Shown piece after piece: positions 1 through 8,523 of a DNA stretch of 64,000 bases (its first letter is position 1; every line of letters begins with the position of its first letter). The stretch spans positions 286,001 to 350,000 of the forward strand of contig NZ_JBDQQR010000002.1 of NCBI RefSeq assembly GCF_039888675.1, written 5' to 3'. Under the pieces are notes generated by a model. The model was not told where the DNA came from, searched no databases, and worked only from the letters and a program-made list of their open reading frames with translations. The position numbers were made by a program, and so were the translations under genes. The DNA is from Mesorhizobium sp. CAU 1732 (GTDB lineage Bacteria > Pseudomonadota > Alphaproteobacteria > Rhizobiales > Rhizobiaceae).

Positions 1-155
1 GGGATCTCGCGGCCGGCATTCTTCTGGTGCGCGAGGCTGGCGGCTTCTGCTCCGACCGCAATGGCGGCCAGGAGATGTTCGACGACGGCTCGATCGTCGC
101 GGGCAACGAGGCTATCCACAAGGCGCTCCTGAAGACCCTTCAGAAGCGAGCCTAG
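1..155 (+). CDS. Inositol monophosphatase family protein, C-terminal fragment
   Basis: The gene runs in from outside the window; only the last 50 residues are present, read from base 3. They begin DLAAGILLVREAGG and end in a short basic helix. The D-x-A-A-G-x-x-x-V-x-E-A-G-G stretch is the C-terminal metal-binding signature of the IMPase/SuhB family, whose members hydrolyse inositol phosphates or related sugar phosphates; the Asp is a metal ligand. Substrate cannot be told from this piece: SuhB, histidinol-phosphatase (HisN) and CysQ types share the motif. It ends about 250 bp before the next gene and looks unrelated to it. Confidence 0.8.
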   Translation, partial: DLAAGILLVREAGGFCSDRNGGQEMFDDGSIVAGNEAIHKALLKTLQKRA

Positions 156-406
156 GCGAACGCGCATGGTTCTCGCCGGCCGCCGCGCGGTCGGCGGACA
201 ACAAAGCGCAGCCTTACGCAACTTTCCCGAACGCATTTCGTACCAGCATGGTAGATGCTGACCGGCGGAGTGACGCCCGGCAGGCGCTGAACCGTTTGCC
301 GAAGGGCATTTGCGAGCCTTGCTTGCTCACGTGCGCCTTTCAATTTTGTCGCAATTCCGTTTAGAGTCGTGATCACTTTGATGCCGAAACCGATTCAGAG
401 GCGCGC
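156..406. other. Intergenic region upstream of the stator-like pair
   Basis: About 250 bp without a convincing gene. It is somewhat less GC-rich than its surroundings and should hold the promoter of the following two-gene operon, but I could not pick a clear -35/-10 pair. Open frames on the minus strand here are short and resemble nothing. Confidence 0.4.
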
Positions 407-1429
407 ATGGCATTCCTAAGAACTCTGGGAGCGGACGGTTTGACCGAGGATGCGGACTACGATCCGCGCAGCCTGTCGAGCCCTCAGGTCTTCCTCTTCT
501 CGATGCTGATCTTCCTTGCGATCTCCGGCTTTGTGGCGGCAATCCTCTATCGGCAGATATCGTCGGCGTTCCAGACCAATCCGGGCCTGAACGGCCTGAT
601 CCTCGGCGTGCTGGTGGTCGGCATCATCCTCGTCTTCGGCCAGGTGATCCGCCTTTTTCGCGAAATCAAATGGGTCAACTCCTTCCGCGCCGGCACCGAG
701 GCGGGCGATCCGGTTCTGCTCGCCCCGATGAAGGCGATGCTCGGCCGCTCCTCGGCCATGTCGCTGTCGACGAATTCGATGCGGTCCATCCTCGATTCCA
801 TCGCGACCCGCCTCGACGAAAGCCGCGACATCTCGCGCTATCTGATCGGCCTGCTCGTCTTTCTCGGCCTGTTGGGCACCTTCTGGGGCCTGCTTGGCAC
901 CATCGGGTCGATCGGCGACACGATCCAGTCGCTCGACCCCGGCACCGGCGACACCAACGACGTGCTCAACACGCTCAAGGCCGGTCTTTCCGCGCCGCTG
1001 GCCGGCATGGGCACGGCGTTTTCGTCCTCGCTCTTCGGCCTTGCCGGTTCGCTGGTCCTCGGCTTCCTCGACCTACAGGCGGGCCGCGCGCAGACGCGGT
1101 TCTACACCGAGCTTGAAAACTGGCTCTCGACGGTCACGGACCTCGGCTCCGACTTCGCCGTCGATCCGACGAAGGCAAGCACCACGGACGAGCTCAAGGC
1201 GCTGTCCGAACGGCTCCATGCGATGCAGGAATCCGGCGGTGTTTCCAACCCCCGCATCGCGGCCTCGATGGCCACACTCGCCGACGGCATCAGCGGCCTC
1301 GTCAAGAACATGCGCTCCGAGCAGCAGCTCATGCGCGACTGGGTCGAGGCGCAGGCCAACGAGCAGAAGGCGATGCGCGTGACGCTCGACAAGCTCGCAG
1401 ACGCCATCCGCAAGCAGGAGAAGCACTGA
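407..1429 (+). CDS. MotA/TolQ/ExbB proton channel family protein
   Basis: Inner-membrane protein of 340 residues with four predicted membrane segments at about 28-48, 62-82, 144-168 and 198-222. The last two form the MotA/TolQ/ExbB channel domain (GLLGTFWGLLGTIGSIG, then APLAGMGTAFSSSLFGLAGS). A cytoplasmic loop of about 60 residues separates segments 2 and 3, and a charged, probably helical tail follows segment 4. The family forms pentamers round a dimer of a partner with a membrane Asp and converts proton flow into movement. That partner is encoded one base downstream. Lack of flagellar or tol-pal neighbours argues against MotA or TolQ proper. Family is sure; role is unknown. Confidence 0.9.
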   Translation: MAFLRTLGADGLTEDADYDPRSLSSPQVFLFSMLIFLAISGFVAAILYRQISSAFQTNPGLNGLILGVLVVGIILVFGQVIRLFREIKWVNSFRAGTEAGDPVLLAPMKAMLGRSSAMSLSTNSMRSILDSIATRLDESRDISRYLIGLLVFLGLLGTFWGLLGTIGSIGDTIQSLDPGTGDTNDVLNTLKAGLSAPLAGMGTAFSSSLFGLAGSLVLGFLDLQAGRAQTRFYTELENWLSTVTDLGSDFAVDPTKASTTDELKALSERLHAMQESGGVSNPRIAASMATLADGISGLVKNMRSEQQLMRDWVEAQANEQKAMRVTLDKLADAIRKQEKH

Positions 1430-1430
1430 G

Positions 1431-2462
1431 ATGGCGCTCGCCCGTGGGCGCAGAAGCCAGCGCACGGTCGATTACTGGCCGGGGTTCGTCGACGCGCTGT
1501 CGACGCTCCTGCTGGCGATCATGTTCCTGCTGTCGGTCTTCGTGCTCGCCCAGTTCCTGCTCTCACAGGAGATCACGGGCCGCGATCAGGTCCTCAACCG
1601 GCTGAACTCCCAGATCAACGAATTGACGCAGCTCCTCGCGCTCGAACAGTCGAGCACGCAGGACCTCGAGGATGCGCTGTCGAACATGCGCGCCTCGCTG
1701 TCGGTCGCCGAGAGCGAGCGGTCCAGGCTGGAGCAATTGCTGGCGTCCGGCCAGGGCGCGGGCGCGGAGGCCGAGGCCCGCGCCGGCGAATTGTCTGGCC
1801 GGCTCGATGACGAGCGCCAGATCAGCCAGCGCGCGCTCAGTCAGGTCGAGCTGCTGAACCAGCAGATCGCGGCACTGCGCAGCCAGATCGGCGCGCTCGA
1901 ATCCGCGCTCGAAGTGTCCGAGGCGCGCGACCGCGACTCCAACATCAAGATCGCCGATCTCGGCCGCCGCCTGAACGTCGCTCTCGCCCAGCGCGTGCAG
2001 GAACTGAACCGCTACCGCTCCGACTTCTTCGGGCGCCTGCGCGAAATCCTGTCGGACCGCGAGAACATCCGCATCGTCGGCGACCGCTTCGTATTCCAGT
2101 CCGAAGTGCTGTTTCCGGTCGGCTCGGAGGTGATCAACGATGTCGGCCGCGACGAAATGCGCAAGCTCGCCGGCGCGATCCTGGAGCTTCAGCGTGAAAT
2201 CCCGCCGGAGATCAACTGGGTGCTGCGCGTCGACGGCCACACCGACAACGTCCCGCTTTCAGGCACGGGCCGCTATCGCGACAATTGGGAACTGTCCTCG
2301 GCGCGCTCGACCTCGGTGGTCAAGTTCCTGATCGAGAACGGCGTGCCGGCCAACCGGCTCGTGGCGGCAGGCTTCGGCGAATTCCAGCCGCTCGACGAGG
2401 CCGACACACCGCAAGCCCGCGACCGCAACCGCCGTATCGAGCTCAAGCTGACCGAGAGGTAG
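1431..2462 (+). CDS. OmpA/MotB-like peptidoglycan-binding protein with long coiled coil
   Basis: 343 residues. A short cytoplasmic N-terminus leads into one membrane helix (about 21-45) that starts FVDALSTLLLAIMF; Asp21 sits where MotB, TolR and ZorB carry their proton-accepting Asp. Residues about 50-190 are heptad-rich coiled coil, and about 215-340 form an OmpA-like peptidoglycan-binding domain (VDGHTDNVPL, NWELSSARS, GFGEFQPL). It would anchor the channel formed by the upstream gene to the cell wall. The two genes are one base apart and surely co-transcribed. MotB, ZorB and a stand-alone envelope stator all fit the architecture; no flagellar or defence genes are nearby. Confidence 0.9.
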   Translation: MALARGRRSQRTVDYWPGFVDALSTLLLAIMFLLSVFVLAQFLLSQEITGRDQVLNRLNSQINELTQLLALEQSSTQDLEDALSNMRASLSVAESERSRLEQLLASGQGAGAEAEARAGELSGRLDDERQISQRALSQVELLNQQIAALRSQIGALESALEVSEARDRDSNIKIADLGRRLNVALAQRVQELNRYRSDFFGRLREILSDRENIRIVGDRFVFQSEVLFPVGSEVINDVGRDEMRKLAGAILELQREIPPEINWVLRVDGHTDNVPLSGTGRYRDNWELSSARSTSVVKFLIENGVPANRLVAAGFGEFQPLDEADTPQARDRNRRIELKLTER

Positions 2463-2559
2463 GGGGTCCCGAACCCGACCCTGTGCGCTGACCTCACCGC
2501 CCTCCCGGGTTCCTCTGCCCATGGATGGCAGGGCCATCGCTTATGAAACCATGAGAGCG

Positions 2560-2705
2560 CAGCGCCCTCATCACCCTCACCCTCCCCACAAGGGGGAGGG
2601 AGACCTTGGTGCCCCGCCATTTCCAGGAACACTTCTGCCGGGTATCCATGCCTCAGAATCCCCTCCCCCTTGTGGGGAGGGGTAAGGGGTGGGGGTTGCT
2701 CCATA
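2560..2705. repeat. Palindromic interspersed repeat pair
   Basis: The gene-free stretch 2463-2775 holds two GC-rich hairpins, CCCTCCCC-acaa-GGGGGAGGG (about 2582-2602) and CCCCTCCCC-cttgt-GGGGAGGGG (about 2663-2686). They are inverted copies of one another (loops acaa and ttgt) and enclose about 60 bp. Similar motifs recur near 14.6 and 23.5 kb. This is the look of the short mosaic repeats scattered between genes in rhizobia. It lies between convergent genes and may also stop transcription. Confidence 0.65.
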
Positions 2706-2775
2706 CGCGCTTCTCCCGCAGTTCACGGGGAGAGGAAGACGGCAGGTGAGGGCGGCGCAATCGTAAAAAAGGACG

Positions 2776-3129
2776 CTAAATCCCTAGCCACAACGCTGCC
2801 AGCGCCAGCGCCGCAGGCACTGCCTGAATGTAGAGAATCTTCACGCTCGACGTCGCCGCGCCGTAGACGCCCGCGACCAGGACGCAGAGCAGGAAAAACA
2901 CCTTGATGGCGAAGCCGCCATCGCCGAGCCACAGGCCCCATGCGAGGCCGGCGACGAGGAACCCGTTATAGAGGCCCTGATTGGCGGCCAGCACCTTCGT
3001 GGCGGCTGAAAACTCCGGCGTGGTGCCGAATGCCTTGCGGCCGCGCGGCGTATCCCACAGCGCCATTTCGAGAATGACGATATAGACGTGGATCAGCGCG
3101 ACGAGCGCGATCAGGATGGCGGCGATCAT
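2776..3129 (-). CDS. DUF1304 family small membrane protein
   Basis: 117 residues with four predicted membrane helices, starting MIAAILIALVALIHVYIVI. The pattern IHVYIFxLEMxLWxTPRGRKxF followed by NQGLYNGFLAAGL is typical of DUF1304, a family of small integral membrane proteins without an assigned function. The N-terminal E-M-x-L-W and the N-Q-G-x-Y-N motif are both present. It is convergent with the stator pair and divergent from the M32 peptidase gene, so it is probably its own transcript. Confidence 0.85.
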   Translation of the reverse strand: MIAAILIALVALIHVYIVILEMALWDTPRGRKAFGTTPEFSAATKVLAANQGLYNGFLVAGLAWGLWLGDGGFAIKVFFLLCVLVAGVYGAATSSVKILYIQAVPAALALAALWLGI

Positions 3130-3287
3130 TTTCTGCCCCTCTGCGGTTTCCCTTGAGGGAATTGATCACGCATCGGCGGTTGACGACAAGCCCGATGATG
3201 CGGCGACATCCAGATATCCGCCGCTTCAATCCGCGCCTCGAAGTCTCTACTGTCGCGCTCATCCACCACCGCAATCAGGAATCTCCC

Positions 3288-4772
3288 ATGTCCTTCCAGA
3301 AGCTTGACGAACTCGGCCGCCGCCTCGACGCTCTCGACCACGCGTTGTCGATCCTCGGTGCCGATGAGGCGACTCATATGGCTGTCGGGGGTGGCGAGGC
3401 GCGCGCGGAGGCCATGGCGACCCTTGCAGGCATGGCCCACCGGCAGGCGACCGCGCCCGAAATCGACGACTGGATCGAGGCCGCGTCGCAGGAGGCGCTC
3501 AACGAGGACCAGACCGCCGCCCTGCGCGAATTCCGCCGCCGTCACCTGAACCTCACCTGCCTGCCGGCGGAATTCGTGGAGCGCCAGACGCGGACGAGAA
3601 TGCGGTGCGAGCAGTTGTGGCGCGACCTGCGCGCCAGGAACGACTGGGCCAATTTCCAGCCCGCACTGGAAAGCGTGGTCGATATGGTGCGCGAGGAAGC
3701 CCATCTGCGGGCCGACGCGCTCGGTCTCGACCCGTATGACGCGCTGATGGAGCAGTTCGATCCGGGCAACCGGGTCGCCGAGATCGGCCCCGTTCTTGAA
3801 GATTTGAAGACCTTCCTGGTCGATTTCGTGCCCAAGGCGCTGGCAGTGCAGGAGGAACGCCTCGCGAAGCGACCCCTCAAGGCGCTGTCGGGCTCCTACC
3901 CGATCGAGAAGCAGCGCGAACTCGGGCTCGCGATGATGGCAGCCGTCGGCTTCGACGTGACCCATGGCAGCCTGGCGGTGTCGCATCACCCGTTCTGCGG
4001 CGGTGTGCCCACCGATGTGCGGATCACCACGCGCTACCGGACCACGGAGTTCCTGTCGTCGCTGATGGGCGTGCTGCATGAAACCGGCCACGCGCTCTAC
4101 GAGCAGGGCCTGCCCCGCGAGTGGTCTCACTGGCCGCTGGGCAAGGCGCGCGGCATGTCGATGCACGAGAGCCAGAGCCTGTTCGTGGAAAAGCAGATCG
4201 GCCGCAACCCCGCTTTCTGGCAGTGGGCGCTGCCGGTCGTCGAGCGGCATCTGGGCGAGGACTGGTCGATGGACGACATCCTGCCGCACGTCCACCGCGT
4301 CGAGCGCGGCCTGATCCGCGTCGACGCCGACGAGGTTACCTATCCGCTTCATGTCATACTGCGGTTTGAGCTGGAGCAGGATTTGATTGCGGGCCGCCTG
4401 CAGGTGGTCGACCTTCCCGAGGCATGGGACGCCAAGATGCAGGCCTATCTCGGCCTCTCCACCATCGACACCCCGGCCGACGGACCCATGCAGGACGTTC
4501 ACTGGCCGTCCGCCTTCTTCGGCTACTTCCCCTCCTATACGCTCGGCGCGATGATCGCAGCGCAGCAATGGGCCGCGATCACGCGCGAAAACCCCATGGT
4601 CGAGCAGGGCTTCGCCGAAGGGCGGTTCGACGCCGTCAACGACTGGCGCCGCGAGAAGATCTGGTTGCAGGGGTCGCGCTGGTCGACGCCCGAACTGATC
4701 GAGCGCGCGACGGGGGAACCGTTGAATGCCGAGCATTTCCGCAGGCACCTCGAAGCACGCTACGGTGAGTAA
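3288..4772 (+). CDS. Carboxypeptidase Taq (M32 family metallocarboxypeptidase)
   Basis: Cytoplasmic zinc carboxypeptidase of 494 residues, the usual M32 length of about 500. The catalytic H264-E-T-G-H268 is followed by HESQSLFVEKQIG, which supplies the third zinc ligand. Other family blocks are HPFCGGVPTDVRITTRY before the active site and RVDADEVTYPLHVILRFELE after it. I start at ATG 3288 (MSFQKLDELG) because homologues begin here; the open frame continues upstream to 3153 but that part is unlike the family. It should trim C-terminal residues from peptides. It stands alone, divergent from the DUF1304 gene. Confidence 0.95.
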   Translation: MSFQKLDELGRRLDALDHALSILGADEATHMAVGGGEARAEAMATLAGMAHRQATAPEIDDWIEAASQEALNEDQTAALREFRRRHLNLTCLPAEFVERQTRTRMRCEQLWRDLRARNDWANFQPALESVVDMVREEAHLRADALGLDPYDALMEQFDPGNRVAEIGPVLEDLKTFLVDFVPKALAVQEERLAKRPLKALSGSYPIEKQRELGLAMMAAVGFDVTHGSLAVSHHPFCGGVPTDVRITTRYRTTEFLSSLMGVLHETGHALYEQGLPREWSHWPLGKARGMSMHESQSLFVEKQIGRNPAFWQWALPVVERHLGEDWSMDDILPHVHRVERGLIRVDADEVTYPLHVILRFELEQDLIAGRLQVVDLPEAWDAKMQAYLGLSTIDTPADGPMQDVHWPSAFFGYFPSYTLGAMIAAQQWAAITRENPMVEQGFAEGRFDAVNDWRREKIWLQGSRWSTPELIERATGEPLNAEHFRRHLEARYGE

Positions 4773-5089
4773 GTCCGTGATTTCGTTCACGAACGCGCGA
4801 TCCGCTGCTCACGCGAAAATGATGCGCCGACGAATGACGGACTGTTCAACAATTGTTCAACTTGAGCGGGAATCGCGCATCTCTGCGGGTTTGCGCGGCA
4901 AACCGTAAAAATCCTCCATGTCATTTTACGTAGCGTCATATTGCAGAACGATCGGGCGCTACACACCTTCCAAACAGCCGGGATTTGCCGGCGACGTTTT
5001 TGGTGAGGACGTCGCAACGGGCAGGTCTGGACGGCTGATATCGACCCTCGGCTCCCAAACGACGGGTCACCAAGAAATGGACTAAGACA
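4773..5089. other. Intergenic region with a tandem 8-mer
   Basis: 317 bp without a gene. It contains TGTTCAAC twice (4843-4850 and 4854-4861) with an 11-bp period, so both copies face the same side of the helix; AACAATTGTT between them is also a perfect palindrome. Further down the sequence is unusually AT-rich for this genome (about 4905-4945, ending near cattttacgtagcg). It probably carries the promoter and perhaps a regulator site of the exported-protein gene that follows. Confidence 0.4.
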
Positions 5090-5503
5090 ATGAACAAGCT
5101 GATCCTCAGAACTTCCCTTGCCGCTCTCCTCGTTTCGGTTCCCATGGCCGGCGCATTCGCCGATTCCAACAGCAACCGTGACGCCGCCGCCGGTATCGGC
5201 GCTGCCCCGCTCGTTGACACGATGTCGACCGCTTCGATCCGTGGCGTATCGACCGCATCGTCCAACTGGCAGGTCCTTGAGACCCAGTTGAACGCAGCTC
5301 AGACCAACCTCGCGCCCACCTCGCGCGGTGAAGGCCTTGATGCGGCGGCCGTGAACCAGTTCCGTTCGCAGATCGACACGATCCGTCAGTCGGCCAAGGC
5401 CGAGGCCCAGTCGAATGGCGGCCAGCTCAGCGAGAGCTCCTACCGCGCGTACTCTGCACAGGTCCGTGCGATTCAGGATAACATCTACGCACAGCAGGGC
5501 TGA
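5090..5503 (+). CDS. Small exported protein of unknown function
   Basis: 137 residues with a clear Sec signal peptide: MNKL, a hydrophobic core LAALLVSVPMAG, and a likely cut after AFA at about residue 24. The mature part is small, hydrophilic, rich in Ser, Ala and Gln, with no cysteines, and ends in a helix-forming stretch (AYSAQVRAIQDNIYAQQG). I do not recognise a domain. It is followed by a strong hairpin and so is likely monocistronic. Codon use looks native. Probably periplasmic. Confidence 0.75.
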   Translation: MNKLILRTSLAALLVSVPMAGAFADSNSNRDAAAGIGAAPLVDTMSTASIRGVSTASSNWQVLETQLNAAQTNLAPTSRGEGLDAAAVNQFRSQIDTIRQSAKAEAQSNGGQLSESSYRAYSAQVRAIQDNIYAQQG

Positions 5504-5528
5504 ACCAGCTTCTGATGTGACGATCTTC

Positions 5529-5556
5529 GAAGGCCGCCCTCGGGCGGCCTTCGTGA
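5529..5556 (+). terminator. Rho-independent-like terminator
   Basis: GAAGGCCGCC-ctcg-GGCGGCCTTC forms a perfect 10-bp stem with a 4-base loop, 25 bases after the exported-protein stop codon. The T-tract after it is weak (gtgattcg), so termination may be partial. Confidence 0.7.
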
Positions 5557-5638
5557 TTCGTGTATCCGCCCAACTGCGCCGTTGACCGCATCACGCGAAC
5601 AGCGGCAAATGGTGCAGACGCTCAGGGAGGAGCAGCAC

Positions 5639-7294
5639 TTGGCGGATAATGCGGACGCGATCGTGATCGGCGGGGGATTGGCCGGCCTTGTGGCAGCGGC
5701 CGAACTGGCCGATGCGGGCAGACGTGTCGTCATCCTCGAACAGGAAGGCGAAAACTCGCTCGGCGGGCAGGCCTTCTGGTCGCTGGGCGGCCTTTTCTTC
5801 GTAAACAGCCCCGAACAGCGCCGAATGCGCATACGCGACAGCCGCGAACTGGCGCTGCAGGATTGGCGGGGCTCCGCGCAATTCGATCGCGAGGAGGACT
5901 TCTGGCCCCGTCGTGTTGCGAAAGCCTATGTCGAGTTTGCCGCCGGCGATATGCGCCCATGGCTTTACGAGATGGGAATGCGGTGGTTTCCCGTGGTCGG
6001 CTGGGCCGAGCGCGGCGGCGGCATGGCCCATGGTCACGGCAATTCCGTTCCGCGCTTTCACCTGACATGGGGCACCGGTCCCGGCGTGCTCGAACCCTTC
6101 ATCAGGCGCGTTTCCGCCCATGTCGACACCGGCCTCATCACGCTGAAATTCCGCCACCAGGCAAGCCACCTCATCAAGACGAACGGCGCGGTGACGGGAG
6201 TGTCGGGCGAGATTCTCGAGCCCTCGACCGTCGAGCGCGGCCAGCGGTCCGGGCGCGGCGTCGTCGGCACGTTCGAGCTCAATGGGGGCACCGTTCTGGT
6301 CACATCCGGCGGCATCGGCGGCAATTTCGATCTGGTGCGCAGGAACTGGCCGAAGAACCGCCTCGGGCCTGCGCCGAAGTCGATGATTGCCGGCGTGCCC
6401 CACCATGTCGATGGCCGGATGGTCGGCATCACGCAGGAGGCTGGCGCGCGCATCATCAACGCCGATCGCATGTGGCACTATACGGAGGGCGTCCAGAACT
6501 GGTCGCCGATCTGGCCGAACCACGGCATCCGCATCCTGCCCGGCCCGTCCTCGATGTGGTTCGACGCGCGCGGACGCCGCCTGCCGGCGCCCTGCATGCC
6601 CGGCTTCGACACGCTCTCGACGCTCAGGCACATCCTCTCCACCGGCTATGACTATTCATGGTTCGTGCTGACGCAGGCCATCATCGAAAAGGAGTTCGCG
6701 CTCTCGGGCTCCGAGCAGAACCCGGACATCACCTCCAAGAAATGGCTCAACGTCCTGAAAAGCCGGCGCGGCAAGGGCGCGCCGCCTCCGGTCGAGGCCT
6801 TCAAGAAGCACGGCGCGGACTTCATCGTGCGCGACAACCTGCCCTCTCTCGTCGAGGCCATGAACGCGCTGGCTGGCGAGAAGCTTATCGATTTCCCGCG
6901 TCTCGAGGGGCAGATCGAGGCGCGCGACCGTGAGATCGACAATCCGTTCTCCAAGGATGCGCAGATCACCGCCATTCGCGGCGCCCGGACCTATCTCGGC
7001 GACCGGCTGATCCGCACCGCGAAACCCCACCGCATCCTCGACCCGCACAACGGCCCCCTGATCGCCGTTCGCCTGCATATCCTCACGCGCAAGACGCTCG
7101 GCGGCATCCACACGAACCTCAATGGCGAGGTGCTCGACGCTGCCGGCGAGCCGATTTCCGGGCTCTATGCGGCGGGCGAAGTGGCCGGCTTTGGCGGCGG
7201 CGGTTATCATGGCTACAATGCGCTTGAAGGAACCTTCCTGGGCGGCTGCATCTTTTCCGGAAGGAATGCCGGCCGTCACGCCGCCGGGCGATAG
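5639..7294 (+). CDS. FAD-binding dehydrogenase (flavoprotein of the fumarate reductase/KstD superfamily)
   Basis: 551 residues. An N-terminal Rossmann motif AIVIGGGLAGLVAAAELADAG binds ADP of FAD, and the C-terminal FAD-closing block reads GLYAAGEVAGFGGGGYHGYNALEG before LGGCIFSGRNAGR. This ending and the length fit the putative FAD-binding dehydrogenase group, related to 3-ketosteroid dehydrogenase and the fumarate reductase flavoprotein; the substrate is unknown. The open frame extends back to 5582, but TTG 5639 is preferred: GGGAGG lies 8 bases before it and the FAD motif then starts at residue 7. The M20 amidohydrolase 26 bp downstream is probably co-transcribed. Confidence 0.88.
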   Translation: MADNADAIVIGGGLAGLVAAAELADAGRRVVILEQEGENSLGGQAFWSLGGLFFVNSPEQRRMRIRDSRELALQDWRGSAQFDREEDFWPRRVAKAYVEFAAGDMRPWLYEMGMRWFPVVGWAERGGGMAHGHGNSVPRFHLTWGTGPGVLEPFIRRVSAHVDTGLITLKFRHQASHLIKTNGAVTGVSGEILEPSTVERGQRSGRGVVGTFELNGGTVLVTSGGIGGNFDLVRRNWPKNRLGPAPKSMIAGVPHHVDGRMVGITQEAGARIINADRMWHYTEGVQNWSPIWPNHGIRILPGPSSMWFDARGRRLPAPCMPGFDTLSTLRHILSTGYDYSWFVLTQAIIEKEFALSGSEQNPDITSKKWLNVLKSRRGKGAPPPVEAFKKHGADFIVRDNLPSLVEAMNALAGEKLIDFPRLEGQIEARDREIDNPFSKDAQITAIRGARTYLGDRLIRTAKPHRILDPHNGPLIAVRLHILTRKTLGGIHTNLNGEVLDAAGEPISGLYAAGEVAGFGGGGYHGYNALEGTFLGGCIFSGRNAGRHAAGR

Positions 7295-7320
7295 CACTGG
7301 AACAATCGAAAGCGACGCTC

Positions 7321-8469
7321 ATGCTGCTTAGCAATCAGGATATTGCCGATCTCGTCTCATGGCGGCGAAAGCTCCATGAGCAGCCCGAAATCTCGGGCGA
7401 AGAGGCGGAGACGGCACGCCAGGTCGTCGAATTCCTCAATGAGACAGGCCCCGACCTCGTTCTGGAAAAGCTCGGAGGCCACGGTGTCGCCGTGGTCTAT
7501 CAGGGCATTGAGCCCGGCCCGACCGTGATGATCCGCTCGGAACTCGACGCGCTTCCGATCGAGGAGCTCGGCGACATCCCGCATCGCTCAACGGTGCAAG
7601 GCAAAGGCCATCTGTGCGGTCATGACGGGCATACCGCGATCCTGGCAGCGCTTGGACGCGTCTTTGGGCGCGAGCGGCCGCAACGCGGACGCGTGGTGCT
7701 GATGTTCCAGCCGGCGGAGGAAAACGGCGCAGGCGCCGCCGCCGTGATCGCCGATCCGCGCTTCGCGGATATCCAGCCCGATTACGCGTTCTCGCTGCAC
7801 AACATCCCCGGCATACCGTTTGGCGAGGCCCGGATCAAAGACGGCATCGTCAACTGCGCCTCGCGCGGCATGCGCATCGTGCTCACCGGCAAGACGGCCC
7901 ACGCCTCGGCGCCCGAGACGGGCGTTTCACCGATGAAGGCGCTCGCATTCCTCATGCCGGGACTGACCAGCCTGTCGACACCGGACTTCGAGTCTCCCGA
8001 TTTCGCGATGGTGACCGTAACCCACGCGACGATGGGCGCGGCAGCCTTCGGCATCGCGCCCGGCTACGCCGAAATCTGGGCGACGCTGCGGACCCTGGGC
8101 GATGAACGCATGGCCGAGCTTGTCGCCGTGGCCGAGCGCCTGGCGACGGAAGCGGCCGCGTCGCAGGGCCTCGAAGTGATGATTGACTATCACGACATCT
8201 TCCAGGCCTGCGATAACCATCCCGAGGCCGTGGCCGAACTGCGCCGCGCGCTGGATGAAGAAAATGTGCGGCACGACGAGACGACCCTGCCGATGCGCGC
8301 ATCGGAAGATTTCGGCCGCTTCGGCGCAAACGCCAGATCGGCGATGTTCTTCCTGGGTGCGGGCGAAGACTACCCGTCGCTGCACAATCCCGACTACGAT
8401 TTCCCGGATGATCTCATCCCGATCGGTGCGAAAGTGTTCGCAAGGGCAGCGCGCAACCTGCTGGGGTAG
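7321..8469 (+). CDS. M20 family amidohydrolase (M20D type)
   Basis: 382 residues, cytoplasmic. The metal-binding blocks of the M20D/HipO-type amidohydrolases are all present: LCGHDGHTAIL, MFQPAEENGAGA, LHNIPG, KTAHASAPE in the lid domain, and MRASEDFGRFG near the end. Such enzymes remove acyl groups from N-acyl amino acids or related amides. It is the first of three M20D-type genes in the window. It follows the FAD dehydrogenase by 26 bp and is likely in the same operon, suggesting that both act on one imported compound, but the substrate cannot be read from sequence. Confidence 0.9.
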   Translation: MLLSNQDIADLVSWRRKLHEQPEISGEEAETARQVVEFLNETGPDLVLEKLGGHGVAVVYQGIEPGPTVMIRSELDALPIEELGDIPHRSTVQGKGHLCGHDGHTAILAALGRVFGRERPQRGRVVLMFQPAEENGAGAAAVIADPRFADIQPDYAFSLHNIPGIPFGEARIKDGIVNCASRGMRIVLTGKTAHASAPETGVSPMKALAFLMPGLTSLSTPDFESPDFAMVTVTHATMGAAAFGIAPGYAEIWATLRTLGDERMAELVAVAERLATEAAASQGLEVMIDYHDIFQACDNHPEAVAELRRALDEENVRHDETTLPMRASEDFGRFGANARSAMFFLGAGEDYPSLHNPDYDFPDDLIPIGAKVFARAARNLLG

Positions 8470-8479
8470 CTTTGATCTT

Positions 8480-8507
8480 CATACGAAATGCATTACCTAT
8501 TCGTGTG
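8480..8507. promoter_or_regulatory. Candidate operator of the RHH/PIN module
   Basis: CATACGAA at 8480-8487 and TTCGTGTG at 8500-8507 form an inverted repeat matching at 7 of 8 positions with 12 bases between. It lies just upstream of the predicted ribbon-helix-helix antitoxin, where autoregulatory toxin-antitoxin operators are found. GGAG at 8512-8515 is the likely ribosome site of that gene. Confidence 0.5.
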
Positions 8508-8523
8508 AAATGGGAGATGCATC

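Noticed and set aside
407..2462. Zorya-type antiphage defence
   Set aside because: The MotA-OmpA pair is like ZorAB in plan, but no ZorC, ZorD or ZorE gene follows; the next genes are DUF1304 and an M32 peptidase.
3126..4790. Minus-strand frame of 554 codons opposite the M32 peptidase
   Set aside because: The peptidase has all catalytic blocks; the antisense frame has no domain and odd composition.
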